This document shows positions 11,366-25,800 of a DNA stretch of 64,000 nucleotides, in pieces. Position 1 is the stretch's first letter, and each line of letters begins with the position of its first letter. A model generated the notes under the pieces. That model was not told where the DNA came from. It saw nothing but the letters and a program-made list of their open reading frames with translations, and ran no database searches. The position numbers were made by a program, and so were the translations under genes. Source of the DNA: Ptychodera flava (lineage: Eukaryota; Hemichordata; Enteropneusta; Ptychoderidae); NCBI RefSeq assembly GCF_041260155.1, contig NC_091931.1:14661861-14725860 (forward strand), in the 5' to 3' direction.

Positions 11366-14300
11366 GTAGGTTTTTTGCTTTTTTCTGCCGTGAACATTGG
11401 ATATGCACATTCGGCAAACATGTAGTGTGAATGTTAACCACTAGGGCCATTCATCACAAACTTTTGAAACACATTGTTTTTCATGGCCGCAGTGGCCCTT
11501 CATGTACATGTACATTGTAAAGAAGTGATGGTTACAAGTGTTCACCCATTACAGGGCTCGACATAAGCGCTAGCCCACTAGCCCGAGGCTAGTAAATTTT
11601 CAAGAGGACTAGTAAAAATGTCTTCGGAGGTAGTCCTGCGGACTAGTGCAATTTTCAAGTTCCGTAGTTGTCCAGGAAAGTTTATCGCTACAAAACTAAT
11701 GGGACGCCGGGCCACTCATTCGATAAGAATGAACCAAGCCTCGATCATTTTATATAAAAATAAACTAACTTTTACCCAAACAAATTGGACAGTGAAACAG
11801 TGAAGCAAACTTTATTGATCACCAACTTAAAATGAAACAGTTTACCTGCTACGGAGAATCAAATTGTACTGTACATGCCAGTAACATGGCCCCGGGAAAC
11901 ATGGCTCAACGCTGAGCATCAAACGGAATTGTCTGCACGTCGTGTATTTTGGTTTGCTTGAAGCTCATCACTTTGCCTAAAAACATGAGCAACCCCACAA
12001 TTTCGTTCAAACACTGTATCCTTGCCTTTCAAAGAAGATTTTTCTCAAGATTTCTTCAGGGGCATTCCCGAACAACACCTCCGATAGTTCGTAGCCAGCT
12101 TGACCCTGCTTTAGAATGCCTCCACATGCTGACCTCCATATATAGTCAAGACCCCCTAGCTTGATTGAAGCTGATCTTAAAAAGAGCCATCTAGCTTGCC
12201 AAAACAGTGCTATGGCAAGTTGCTACTGCTTGCACAGGTGAGGGAATTCCTCACAGATAATAACTTGGTGCTAGCAACTTATTGTTTTGCCATTTTAGTG
12301 GAAAAGTGTAAATTATTGGGGCAATAATAGTGAAGTGAACCTTAAAACAGTAGTGAATAAACAACATATGAAATGGGTGTATCAGACTGTTGTATCCAAT
12401 CACTTCTGGGAGTCATTGGTTATTTTTGTGCTAATCACATTTTGTTACCAGTAACTGGCAAAAACTCATAAAAGACACAAGCACATGAAATGGTAAAATG
12501 CAACATTTTTACTATTAAAAACAAAATTTTTCACAAACCATTATTACAAATGAGAGGACCTCCCCACAAGCTAGTCAATTTTAAAATGCGATAAATGTCA
12601 AAAATATGAAGGCACTCCACAGGAACATTTGTGAATGGCTGTATGAATTTCAGTTCTGGAGAAACAAATCTGTCCCCACCATGAACAAACATGTTCTTTG
12701 CAAATTAATGGTGCACTACCTGAGCTATGAAGAATTTTCCAACAAATTCATCCCTACGTCTGATTTTATACTTGATGGCAATAGGCTATTTTCATGACCT
12801 CTCCTCCTACACAGGACATTTCATTCAAGTTATTTTTGTGGTTTATATATGATTCAAAGTTTAACATTTTGCAGTAAGTGAATGTGCTAGTCTTGCATGA
12901 AAGTTAGTTATTGGGTTTAAAAACCTTTGCGACAAAAAATATGAGAATGGTCATATACACCTCTTTACAACATGAGAGCAACATTTGGCTTTGCTTGAGC
13001 AGGACTAGTAGATTTCATTTAGGACTACTAAAAATGAACTGCTACTAGTCCTTCGGGCTAGTGGATGATTTGACCTTGCGTCGAGCCCTGCATTACCAGC
13101 AGAATTTGGTCTGTCCCTATCAGGTTGGGAGGACCTGTGTACACAAGTAAAACAAGTCAGCTGTACATATAACAAATTTTGCGATACACGATACGAAGCA
13201 TTGAATTTGAATTACATTAGAAAACCCATGGTGTACAAAAACAATGCTTTCCATTCAGTAAGGTTTTTTATAGACTATAGGGGAAACAAATTTCACATAA
13301 TTTTTAATTTTTTTCCCCCGCAATATGTAGGGGGAAGATCCGTCAAGGGACAATCCTAACTTTTGGGAAGAATTCTTTTTATTGAAGGTAAGTTGACATG
13401 GTACATAGATTTCTGCCCCATTAGAGAGGGATTACAGTATGTTTGAATTCATTCTTGTATGACAGTACTTTTGTGGAAGATTCCGTCGTCCCGAGGTTGT
13501 ATAAATATCAGAGCCACAATTTTCTATCGCAGGCAATTTCGCTTGTCTTCTTGCTGCATTGTGCAATACAAGTTATACTATGTCAAGTGTGCAAGTTGTA
13601 CACTGTGTCATGGCCTGCTTTGGCATTTTCTCTTCTCAGGCAAATGTGCAATATGTAGAGAAAGAGTTGGAGAGGTTGTCAGCTGATGAACTTCTGGCCC
13701 TCAAGGTGAGCAAAAGAAAAGTAGATGTATTTCTTTTATCACAAGAGGTTAACGGCCGTAACCATATGCATAAAAAGGCTTGCAACCGAAATTCGAGTTC
13801 CATTGTATGCTAGACATTCTGGTGGTCGTTGACCCAAGAAATAACTTACTGAAGGAAATAACTGTATCAAAAACAGTAATATACCGGTACAGTAAGAAGC
13901 TTTAACAATATGAATGACAATGTTCACAGATTGAGTTAAAGTTTTTTTGTGCATATTCTGTCAAAAGAAGTCCATAAATTATGCAGTTTTTCCACATAAA
14001 GATCAACTGTATGGCTTTGAAATTTGAGAAATTAGTATATGTCTGAGTTTTTAAAAGTACACATAATATTAATAAAACTGTCCTCATTCTTTTTCCACCA
14101 TTTTCACTTTGTGGCATTACAGGAAAACATCAACATGTTATTTTATCGCTGCACACTTACATTGAAAGAGGATTATCCTATCAGGATTGTCAACGCTTTA
14201 CAGGTAAAACCCTGACTTTTTCGTAGATTTCACTCTTCTCAGTGATGAAATTGAGAAATTTTGAAATGTGGCTAGATGTATAGTAGGCGATACCATGCAA

Positions 14301-17300
14301 TGAAACTACCTCTCTCAACCTCATTTTAAAGAAAATAAAAATGTAAGAAAAGTTATAATCGTTTGCTCTGCACGCAAATTTGGAAATGGAACAATCCTTT
14401 CCCACAGTTGAAATTGCACTAAAATGTAATTTGAGTGTTGAAAATACTCAACAATGTAAAGTCACTGCACTGCAAATACTAACTGATAGTTAAGTCCTGA
14501 AGGTATTATTTACAATGTATATGATATTCAAACCCCCTCTCCCACTCTTCACTATCCCCCTCCCCTACTCTTCACTGAATGCAATAAGAACCTCTACAAA
14601 ATTACCAAAGCTGATTCTAAAGTAAGGGGCTGTGGATAATTAAAATACACACACAGTAAACACAATTTCTGCATTTAGGGGGTTGAGGGAGTTTGGCTGT
14701 ATTTCGATTACCATGCGCAAAATTCGCACACCCTGTTTTTATAGTGCTATATCTCGCTGCACATTTTTATGTAGTGCATAAGTTTACACTATGTTGTTGG
14801 GCGTGTACCAGGCCAGTGCGGCATCAGCGTTACGCCGGCATTCTTTTGACATACATGTGGTTCAGTGCACCTGTAAAATAACAATCATTGTGAATACACT
14901 GTTTCAATTCATTTCATTCTATTTCATCATTGTCAAGTTGGCAGAAACTGTTAGAAAAGGAAAGAAACAAAGATTTGGTGTGTTAATTACAACATTGTAA
15001 CAATTTTTTGCAATTTCATAGTGACATAATTACCAATTGTGTGTATGCTGATACAGGATGAGGCTTGGATGGATTTTCACACTTCCAAACTGTCATTTAT
15101 GGGAGAGAGGAGAGGGGTTGAGATCAAACGCAATTAGTGCATGTTGTAATTATCCATGGTCTCTAAAGAGCAAGAGCGTTTACCAGAATTTATGTCTGTG
15201 AGATGTCTTAGTTGATCCACACATTATCTAATTTTACAGATTAAAATACTGAAAATAACTATTGTAGGCAATTGATGATGGCAATTACGACCATTAGTCT
15301 ATACCAAATAGTTGGTACAAAACCCATTGCTATTGTTGTTTGAAGTCTAAAACCAGGAACAAATTGCATAGCAGTAGTTGATATTGTCCTCCGTTCCAAG
15401 GTATTAATAAAATATTTTTTTGATCGTTGATGGTACCCACAGACATTGTGCGCACTCATTAGAGGAATTTACCGCAAGAACTTGTCAGATCACGGCTTTG
15501 ACGTCATCAATATCCTGGTTGGATTCGATGTGGCCGAGTCACAAATGCAGGTATGTGATATTGTGCCTGCTCATTGCCAATGTTGCCACCCTGTCTGTGT
15601 ACAATCGACTGCCAATGAATTCCAAAACATTCTGTAGGTGTAATTAATTTAAAGTGTATGTTGCAAATTTGAGCATGTGAAACTCCGGAATGGATTAAAT
15701 TTTATACTGTAAATGTAGATTGACTGATTAACTAATCAATCAATCAATGAATTGATTAATTGTTAAATCCACAAAATTTTAATTAGTGAATTAATTAGTA
15801 ACTGTATCTTGTAACAGGTCTTTGAATGGAGGAACCCAAATCAAGTGAAATCTTTAGATTGTTCTTTTTACCGTGATATATGTAGTACATCCCAAGCAAA
15901 TGTTCAAATCTCAGGGTTCTCTACTGGCATAATGGGATTTTGACAGGCTGGAAACCCCTCTTTATTTTAAAGCCCGTGTAGCTGTAACTTTTGAAATTTG
16001 TTGACCTGAAAAAGGCTTTCTGTTTTCTCTGGTTTTCTTTAAATTCTACATATTTAAAGGATATAGTCTTTTACCTACATATTTAAAGGATATAGTCTTT
16101 TACCACTGAAAAAGTGGACAAGTAAATTTAAAGTTTAACCATTATTTTGATTTCCCGCCATTCTTTGTAAAATTACAAAGAAAACAAGGGATATGATGTC
16201 CCAGTGGAAAACATTCAGCACTTTGCACTATATTGGACTACTCGGTTGTTCCTGTGAAGATTTAAATGCATATACATGTATGCATGACGGATAGTGTTTT
16301 TGCTTTATTTGAATGAGGGCGCCATGTTTGGGCAAACGTTTATTTTTTGTCTTGCTCAAAATTGCACGTGCAGTCCAAGTGGACAGTTTATTACACTTGT
16401 ATAAACACCCCTCAATGAGTACATTCCCACGAACTTGTTTTAGTTTGGAAGTAAAATCACAAAATAATGCTAAAAGATACAGCTATTGGGCCTTTAATGT
16501 ATACAAACAAATACATTTTCACAACAAAACAATATGCAAATTATAAACTGTTATTTAAATTGGTCATCCATCCTTTTTTCCAAGCTCTGGAGAACAATGA
16601 TCTGATGGAAAATAAATGTTACTTACATTTACCCAGTAATAATGGTCAAGCTACAATACCTCTGATTTACTGTCTCTCGTGTTGATTTGTTTCAAAGTTA
16701 ATCTCTCCCATGAGGCTGCAGCATACAACTGCACCATTGAATGAAGTCCAAAGTGTATTCAATCTTTGATGAACAAAATGTTCCTGATTTTGATATCATC
16801 TGTTCAATACACATCAATACTCTTAATGTGGATCTAGATCTGCATTTTTGAAATCTCAAAATTACAATCATTGCTACTTTTACTTGCTTTGAACAAATTT
16901 ACAGAGAATTCCTGAGCAGAAAGCAAATGGCTAAGATAATTCATTTTGGGTAAAACAGTGTATCGTTCATTCCTTTTCCTTGCAGGCTTTAATAGAAAAT
17001 CTCAACAACCTGATTGTTGGTGAACAGTCTGTCAGTTTGAAAAACCTATGTTTCAAGTTACTTCTGATTCTAGTCACGGTGAGTCTTCACAATAGTATAA
17101 CATCTACATCTACATGTAGCTTGCCATAACACAAATAGCGTTGCCAGTAAACAAATTTCATACTGTTTTCACAGAAGCTAATAGAGTCTTTGAAAATTTT
17201 GAATTCATCCCCATCTCTCAATCTACTCTGGACTGCAGTTCAAAGGTCACATAGCATCGCATAATGTGCTTGCCCTGCTGTGCTTAGTGTACCAGACCTG

Positions 17301-20300
17301 TTATCAGTGAACAGATAAGATCGATAATGTAAGCAGCCACAATCTTACATAAAGCTGAGGGGTAACCTTTTCATATGCAGGGGAGGGGTTATCCGCATGA
17401 TATGCATCCAAAGCACATTTTTTCCCCAAATATCACTTTGAACATTTTTTTTCTGGTTTTGGTAAGCAAATTTTTTTTGAGCCGAAAAACAATTCAAATA
17501 AACACAATCAAAGTAGGGTAAAGCTTCATAACATTTAAAACATGTCTTCAACTGAATATTTATTATATATTTATGTATATTGCCACTTACGGAACTTCAC
17601 TTTCATTGAGACATATTTTTTGTAAACGCCAGAAAAATTTGAATTGATCTGAAATTCCAAATTATTGCAGGATTGAAGCAAATTACATGCGTCTCCACTT
17701 TATTGATTTCAAGCATTGTATTATCTGCCATTGATGATAGATAGAAAAGCAACTTTGTCGTACGATACTCATCTTGTCATTTCTCAAAAAGCCTCTGTTA
17801 AAGTTATTTATTTTGTAAAGTCATATAGTCGTATAGGCTTTGCAGTAAAAGGAAAGGAAAAGACTTTCATTGGTTGGTAACAGTAGTAAAGTGAACTGAT
17901 TAACAAAAAGTGCTGAATCACATTACGGGAAGGCTCCATTAACTTAGGAATACCCTACTTCCTTATGAGGATCAATTTCACAGACCTGCCTTTCCTACAA
18001 TCATGAATGGCACTACAATAGCACCAGCTGGATTAGATAAACATAACAATGGAACATTCACACCTTGAGGGATTAAAAGTCTTCTGTTTGTCACCCGAGT
18101 TGGTCAGGCAAGGACTCGGGTCTCAGGTACCATGCAAGTTAATGCAGTCTTCCCCTAATGATAAATTTTTCAACCCTTTCCCCACCATGATTTAGTCCAA
18201 ACTCATGGCACAGGTTGATTTGGGCATGGCTTTGAGGTGAACAGGGTATATATCATATGTATACATGTATGGTATGACAGAATTGTTTTGGTATAGATAC
18301 ATGGAGTGGTGCCTTACATCCATACACTATGCAGTAGTTCTGTTCATGAGTATCTTCAACTTTTCTGTGTTACAGGTTACTGACAATGTCAGTCAGAATA
18401 CAATATTGGAGTACATTATGATAAATAGTGTCTTTGAAGCTATCATACAAGTAAGTAATCTCTAAATTATTCTTACAGGATTTATAGCACCGTTAAGTTA
18501 TTTTGTATTTTCCAATTCAGAAATTCAGTATAACTTGCCTCAAAAGTATGATTAGTAGAAATGGATAATGTAAACAGAAAATTTCTTTCAGCATGTTTGC
18601 AGTCATCCATACTACATTGGCATCGACAGTTTTAGCGTTTCTCAGCAAATTTTCTAAAAAAATCATACCCTTTCTGAATGAATCAAAATTACTTTAAAAT
18701 GTAAGTTTCAATGTCTCCTGAAACTCGGGCAGGTATGGTAATTGTCCTCTGGTGTCAATTAGGCATGCAGAAGCCAGGTAATTGTTAATTTGATTAATAT
18801 TAGACAAACAATGGGGCATTCTAGTTACTGAAAATGTAGGCGTGTCTGAAATAGGCTTTGGATGTTTTCAAATAGTTTTGAACTGTACTTTACTAAAATC
18901 AAAATGATGTCTCGTCAGCTGATCTGATCTATTATGAAGCTTGGTAAAGTAAGGTCTTTTGTGACTGCAAAAGGCATACAATGTACCATGCACACATGTA
19001 ATTACTGAATATTAACTTCAGTAGCTTGAAGTTAGTTACACGGGTGAGTATTAGTAATTACATAAAATTTCCAGATGTGGAAAAAGGATGTTCTTCAGGA
19101 ATTATATCTTTATCATATTAAAAATTTGAAATTTTGAAAAGCATTGCATTCTGTAGTATGAATCAGGACCCTTGTATATCTCATCTCATTGTATAGACAC
19201 TTAAGATCAGGTCCATTGTTGGGGGTAGAAACTTTGGTTCTCATCTGTAATAATTGGCGAGAGATTGCATGTCTAAAACTCTACACAGTGATGTTTAGTT
19301 TTATTCAGTCATTTAGTGATGACAAGTTGGAATTTTTCCACAGGGAAAAGATACATGTAAGGTACAATTATTGAACCTTACTGCTGTACTTTGTTATAAA
19401 ATACTACGGTATCTTCTTTTCTCATTTTTTTCACAGATTTTAGCAAATCCAGTTTCTCGTCAAAACCATGGTTATGATGCTATGTTGTTGTTAACAATTT
19501 TAGTCAACTACAGGAAATATGAAGTATGTAACCAATTTCTCTACTTTAAACTTTAACTTTAAGATGACAATGTAGCATGTAACCATATTTTTCATACCAG
19601 TCGTGTACACAGACAGCATAGAGTCTTACAACTGCCTTCTGATAAACGATTTGGACAGCATCAGAGGTAGTGTCAATTCTTTTTCAAGGCTTTGTCTGTG
19701 TAGCTGCTAGAGCCAGGACAGCAGGACTATCAAACTGGATAGTAGGACAAGCAAACTGAACTGCAGGACTAACAAACTAGACAGCAGGACTATACTGCAG
19801 GACAAGCAGACTGAACTGCGGGACTAACAAACTAGACAGCAGGACTATACTGCAGGACAAGCAGACTGAACTGCGTGACTAGCAACCTAGACTGCAGGAG
19901 TACAAAACTAGAGAGCAGGACTAGCAAATTAGACTGTTGGACTAGCAAACTAGAGAGCAGGACTAGCAAACAAGACTGTACCATAAGCAAACAAGACTGT
20001 ACGATTAGCAAACTAGACTGTGGGACCATTAGACTTATGGTGATAATCAGTATGTGGATCACCAGAAACTGAATTGATTTGCCCACCATCCCTAACCTGT
20101 GTTTTGATTGTGAGTGTTCCAGATCAAGGACTGTATCACTAATCCAGTATAACTGGCACCATTTTGTCTTTCAGTCGGTGAATCCATACATAGTCAAGCT
20201 GTCAATACTAGATGATGAGCTTGCCCTAACGGTAAGACAGTTGCATCTATTGCAATTTAATTTTCTGCCGACAAGATTTGCTACAGTATTGGTATACATG

Positions 20301-22759
20301 ATTCCCCCGTAGAATGAAATTCCAGAAAACTATGCAAATGTTCCTAGCAAGATAAAGGCATTTGCATAATTCTGAGAGAGATTTGTCAAACTAGTTTTTA
20401 TATTGCCTGTTAGGAAATCCAGCACACTATGTCATGTTTTTTAAAGCTGTGATGAAATAATTAATCTGTGTATTTTTCTACGAAAAAAAAGAGTTCTTTC
20501 AATTTCATAATAAAAAAAATGATTGTTTGAAATAGGTTGACAAAGTACAAGTGACAACTTGATATTAAAGTTCTATTGTCTCCACATTTCACAGGGGTTG
20601 GGTTACGTTATTTCATCCGCCTTCAAGGATTTTAACAGGTGAGTTTGTAAGAATGTCTGCAGTGAAGGAAAGTGTTTCTCTTTCAGTCGTCTCTTCAAAA
20701 GGTCAAAGTGCATGACCTCTCCAGGGTATTTTGTCACTTTGGCTAAGAGGACATTTGTTGGTGCTCCTTATGTCTTTCCAGGTTTCAGCTTTCTTTGTGT
20801 AAGGTCCATTTATGAGACACCTGTACACTCAATATACTCAATGTCGAAGTAAAAGTCACTGTCACTGTCACCTGTGTTGTAGATATCCATGCTGAACAGA
20901 CATATTACCATCAACATTCTAATATGTAATGTGTCAAGACATTGAGTCTAGATCGCATGCTCTACATGAAGGCCAATGACAACATTGACAACGATGAATA
21001 CATCCTTTAACTTTAAGTGAGAAATCCTGTATGTGTCTTGTACCTAAAATCGCACAGCCAGAGTCTGTAACTATATTGTGTATGTTACACTTAGTGCATT
21101 AGTTGAGTTGCCTTTGAAAACACCAAACTTTGCCAATGGATTGCATCCATGGAAATGAAGCATACATTGTCCAGGTATAGGAGCCGCATAAACATGTTAT
21201 TGGTCAGATTTTATCAACTAATTTGGCAGCCATGTTTGACTAACCAAATGTACAGCAGTAAGACATGAAGATGGGGTGATCAGGGCTGCTAGAAAATCAC
21301 ATTCATCATCATTGTCCAATGCCTTCCTTACAGACAATTTGAAACTAAAAATGAGCCTGGAAGTGGAGGCCTCTTCTCAGCCCTTACCAGTATGGTGAGT
21401 GAACTACTTCCTGACATCACTCTTCAACCATTCCATCTGTTTTCAAAAAATTGACACTTTGCGTAGAAATTATCCACAATATATCTGGACTTACAAAAAC
21501 AGATGTGGTTCTCTGATTTTAGTTAAAGTTCATTGATTGTGAAATGGTTGGGATGCTTTGCCTTTTGGTAATGTTTGCAAGATAATCCGTGTAAAATTAG
21601 TCAGTTGAATGTACTGTATTGACAATTATTAAAGGGACAAAGTCGGCCAGTTTTCATGTATTTTGTATGATGCGAGATACTACTTAATTGTTTGACATGT
21701 CGAAAGATGCTGAATGAATGGGTGACACGTGCATATATTCGACCCCGGTATTAGACAAATTAAATGAAACCATCGCGAAAATGAATTAATGGTCAGGACC
21801 ATTAATTCATTTTCGCGATGGTTTTGTTTATCGTGTCTAAAACCGGGGTCGAATATATGCATGGTCACCCATTCATTCAGTATCTTTCGACATGTCAAAC
21901 AATATAAGTAGTATCTCGCATCAAACAAAATTCATGAAAAATGGCCGACTTTGTCCCTTTAAAAGATGTAATTCAAAGATTTCTTTGTATCTTGTCTGTT
22001 GCAGGTTGGTAGTATGTTTGTCACTGAGAACAGTGATCCTGAACCAGTCAGGTGAGTTAGCATTGTATTGCTTTCTTAGCACAATATAATGGATTTCGTG
22101 CATTAAATTTGGTTTGCTTCACTTGTATGACACTCAAATTGATAAAAACAAAAGAATCTTTGGAAACAATTGTAAGTGTTGACTTCTTTCAATGTAAGTA
22201 GTACTACTGTAGACCATCTTTAATTAAGAAAAACTAGTATAGTATGTGAGCCTAGGATTCAGAGTTTGAAAGAAGAACAGGAAAGTGTGTTCTGTGTCGT
22301 CATATTCTCTGATTCAGCTTACGGTAATTTAGTATACCTTGTACCTTGTTGCAAATGCTGAAATATGACTAAGATACCCCAAAACTCATGCTTTTAAATT
22401 TTTCACAATGTGATAAAAAGATAAGATGTATATCACAAGTAATGTGTCCTCTGATTTCCAACACATAAATTCCTTCAGTCAAAGAACCTTATTGAAATTT
22501 CTTTCAGTCAGCGCTATTCCAGTACTTGTATCAAAACATGTCAAACTTTCCTGCATTGATGAGAATATTCCTGAATCAGTGGCATGTCACTGCAGCATGG
22601 AGGGCACACTGTTCTCAGTTCACTGTGGTCATGATTTTACAATTCAATTGACAGAAATTACTGTTGTCTTTTTCAGGGCAAGTGATGCCATCTTACTGGC
22701 CATGTATGAAGCAGTTCATCTCAACAGAAATTTTATAACAGTATTGACTCATGTAAGTG

Positions 22760-22806
<47 letters not shown>

Positions 22807-25800
22807 TGTACTGTGTAACACAAAGTTCATTTCAAAGATGGAAGTAATCATTGTAACATTCTTGATAATTTGTCAAACTACCCTGTTTTTTCCTAGGAAA
22901 GAACAGAAATCATTCTGCAGAAAATCTTGGACAGGTGAAAGAGAAAATATCAAGAAAACTGTATATTATAACAAAGTCTGTCAAACACACTAAGGAAGTG
23001 TTAAGAATTTGAAAGAATGCATCAGCAACTGTCAAACACATTCACTCCTCAAATACAATTCCTATGGAATATTTACCAACCAATAGGGTGTTATATGGGA
23101 AAGACACTGCAATAGACATTGATCAATTACAAGAAACAGAACCAGGCTGTGGGATACTCCACATTGGCAAACAGACAAGGGTATTTGCATATTCTGTAAA
23201 ACTCTTTAGCTCCGCTGTCAGCGACGCGGAGCTTATCAAATAGGTTGATTTTCCGTCGTCGTCCGTCGTCGTCCGTCAACAATTGCCTTCTCCTCTGAAA
23301 CCGCAAGTGCAATTGCTTTGAAATTTTATATGCAGTTCACTTAAGGTGACCTCACTTCAGTTTGTTCAAATCATGGTGAAATTTGCATATTTGTATTTTT
23401 GGGGCATTTTTTGGTGTTTTTGGTAAAAAAATCTTCTTCTCTGAAACCGCTTGTCCGATTGCTTTGAAATTTGATATGCAGTTTGCTTAGGGTGCCTTCA
23501 GTCAGATTTGTTCAAATCGTGGCGAAATTTGCATATTTGTATTTTTAAGGCAATTTTTGTCATTTCCGGTAAAAAAATCTTTAAAAATCTTCTTCTTCAA
23601 AACTGTCAGTCAGATAGCTTTGATATTTGGTACATAGGTCCCTAGGGATGATCTATTTCAGATTTGTTCAAATTGTGCAGAAATATGCAAATTTGCATTT
23701 TTAAGGCAATTTTTGCCATTTTTGGTCAAAAAATTTATTTCTCAAAAAGTACTGGTCTGATAGTTTTGAAATTTGGTATACAGGTTTCTATCGATGAACT
23801 AAGTAATATGTATTGAATTTCTGATGAAATCTGTAATTTTGTATTTTTGGGGCAATTTTTGCCATTTTTGGTCAAAAAATGTGTATTTCCAAAACTACTC
23901 ATCCGATAGCTTTGAAATTTGGTATACAGGTTCCTACAGATGAACTAAATTTGATCTTTTGAAATTATGATGAAATCTGCAATTTTTACTTTTGGAGGCA
24001 ATTGTTGCCATTTTTGGTCAAAAAATTTATTCTCAAAAACTACTCATCAGATAGCTTTGGTTGACATGTTCTTAGGCATGATCCTATGTGATACATTCAA
24101 AGTATGATGAAATCTTCAATTGCGTATTTTTGCAGCTTATTTTAGCCACTTTTTTCTGGCCACTGCATCGAGCTATCAAAGATTTCCACCCTTCTTCATC
24201 AACATGTCTCAAAAATAGTTATTTATTCTCTACATAAACACAGCGGAGCTATATCGGCCGCTAGGTCGCTTGTTTTGAACTCATAAGAGATTTGTGTAAA
24301 TTTTCAGAGGTTATTTGTGTTTTGATTCTGTTTCCCCCAATCCACAGAACCACACAGAATCCACTGCCAACCCACCAGTTAGCCCTACCAAGAGAACGCC
24401 CCTGGCTGTTGATGCTACAGCACAAGGTAATAAACTTTCATACACATTTCCAGCAGTTTGCACTTATAATAGTGAGCTACTTACTATATGGTTGTTTTCT
24501 GTCTCAGGCTGTCCTGCACCCCTTTTCATGTTTCACTCAAATAATACAGCATTAAAGAGTGGGTAATCGAAAGAAAAGTGATATTGCCTCCCACAAAAAC
24601 CTAAAAGAGTAATACGCAGGTTTTCTGTATGCATTATTTTGATAAGAGGTGAAAAAAAGGTAAAACACCAATGAATTTGGTATTATAATTAAAGAACATC
24701 ATTGTTACATCATCACAAGAAATCTGCATATAAACCAAACCATCAGTATGCCAATATCTCACTGTTGTTCATTTATTGCTCCCTGTCTGTGCAATTTTCT
24801 TGCAGAGGTTCTGCCTATCGACATGTCACTGGAGAGCAGCAGCCAACCAACAAACATACTGGTAACATTCCTGAGGTATTGCTCGATCATAATGCAAGAT
24901 GTCAAAGGTGAGTCTGGTCAGGTCAGAGGTCATGATTTAAAATTGCAGTTGCTCTTTACTTGTTTTTACAGTCAATCTCAGAGAATGTACATATACTATA
25001 TAGTGTAGCAACTTTAAAGGATGCTGCCAAGTGATTCAAGAAGGAATTTTTTTTAAAAATATAAGACTGATGAAATTATGAGATTGATGCAATTCTCTGT
25101 CTTTTCTTCTTTTTTAGATGAAGAGAAACTTGGAAATGGTAAACTCTGCATGATCATACTGACCTGCATTGGTGAGGTAGGAATGTGCCTTCTGTTTGAG
25201 TGTACTACTCCATATGGGTAATACTGAGAGGCTTGAATAAAAATATACTGAGAAGATTTGCATGAGTCTGTTATGTGTTCGATCATCACACCAAAACTAG
25301 TTTAACTCCCGTAAAACATACTTGATATGTGCTATTATGTATGATTTACATTTTGACCGAAATAGTTCTATAGATTGAATAACAGTCTTGGAGAAATGGT
25401 CTTATTTGATACAAAGGTGATTTTCAAATAATGCAATAGGTTTATGCTTAAATGCTGTGTGGGAGATACGCTGTCTTCCATCAAATGATCACACTCCAAC
25501 AGTATTTTTGGTCAACATTACAGTCTGATAAACAGCTTTTTGATACCATCATCCCACTGTAGATTTCCTTAAAACAGCAAACAAACATACATTTGTAATT
25601 TAAGGTGCAATAACAACAAGTAATCTGTATGTCTTTGAGGAGAAAATAATGTGTTTGTGATAGTGAGAGTCACTTTCACCCTGCAAACTTACATTTAAAA
25701 ACACCAGTATGTTTTCAACCCAAATATTTCAGTGATTTATCAATAAAACTTTCTTTTGGGCCTTATTTAACCATTTGACATCTGATTCATTATTCCACAA

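Noticed and set aside
19832..20089. Open frames on both strands with repetitive Ser/Leu/Cys patterns
   Set aside because: They are translations of the 20-22-bp minisatellite in ARMH3 intron 8.
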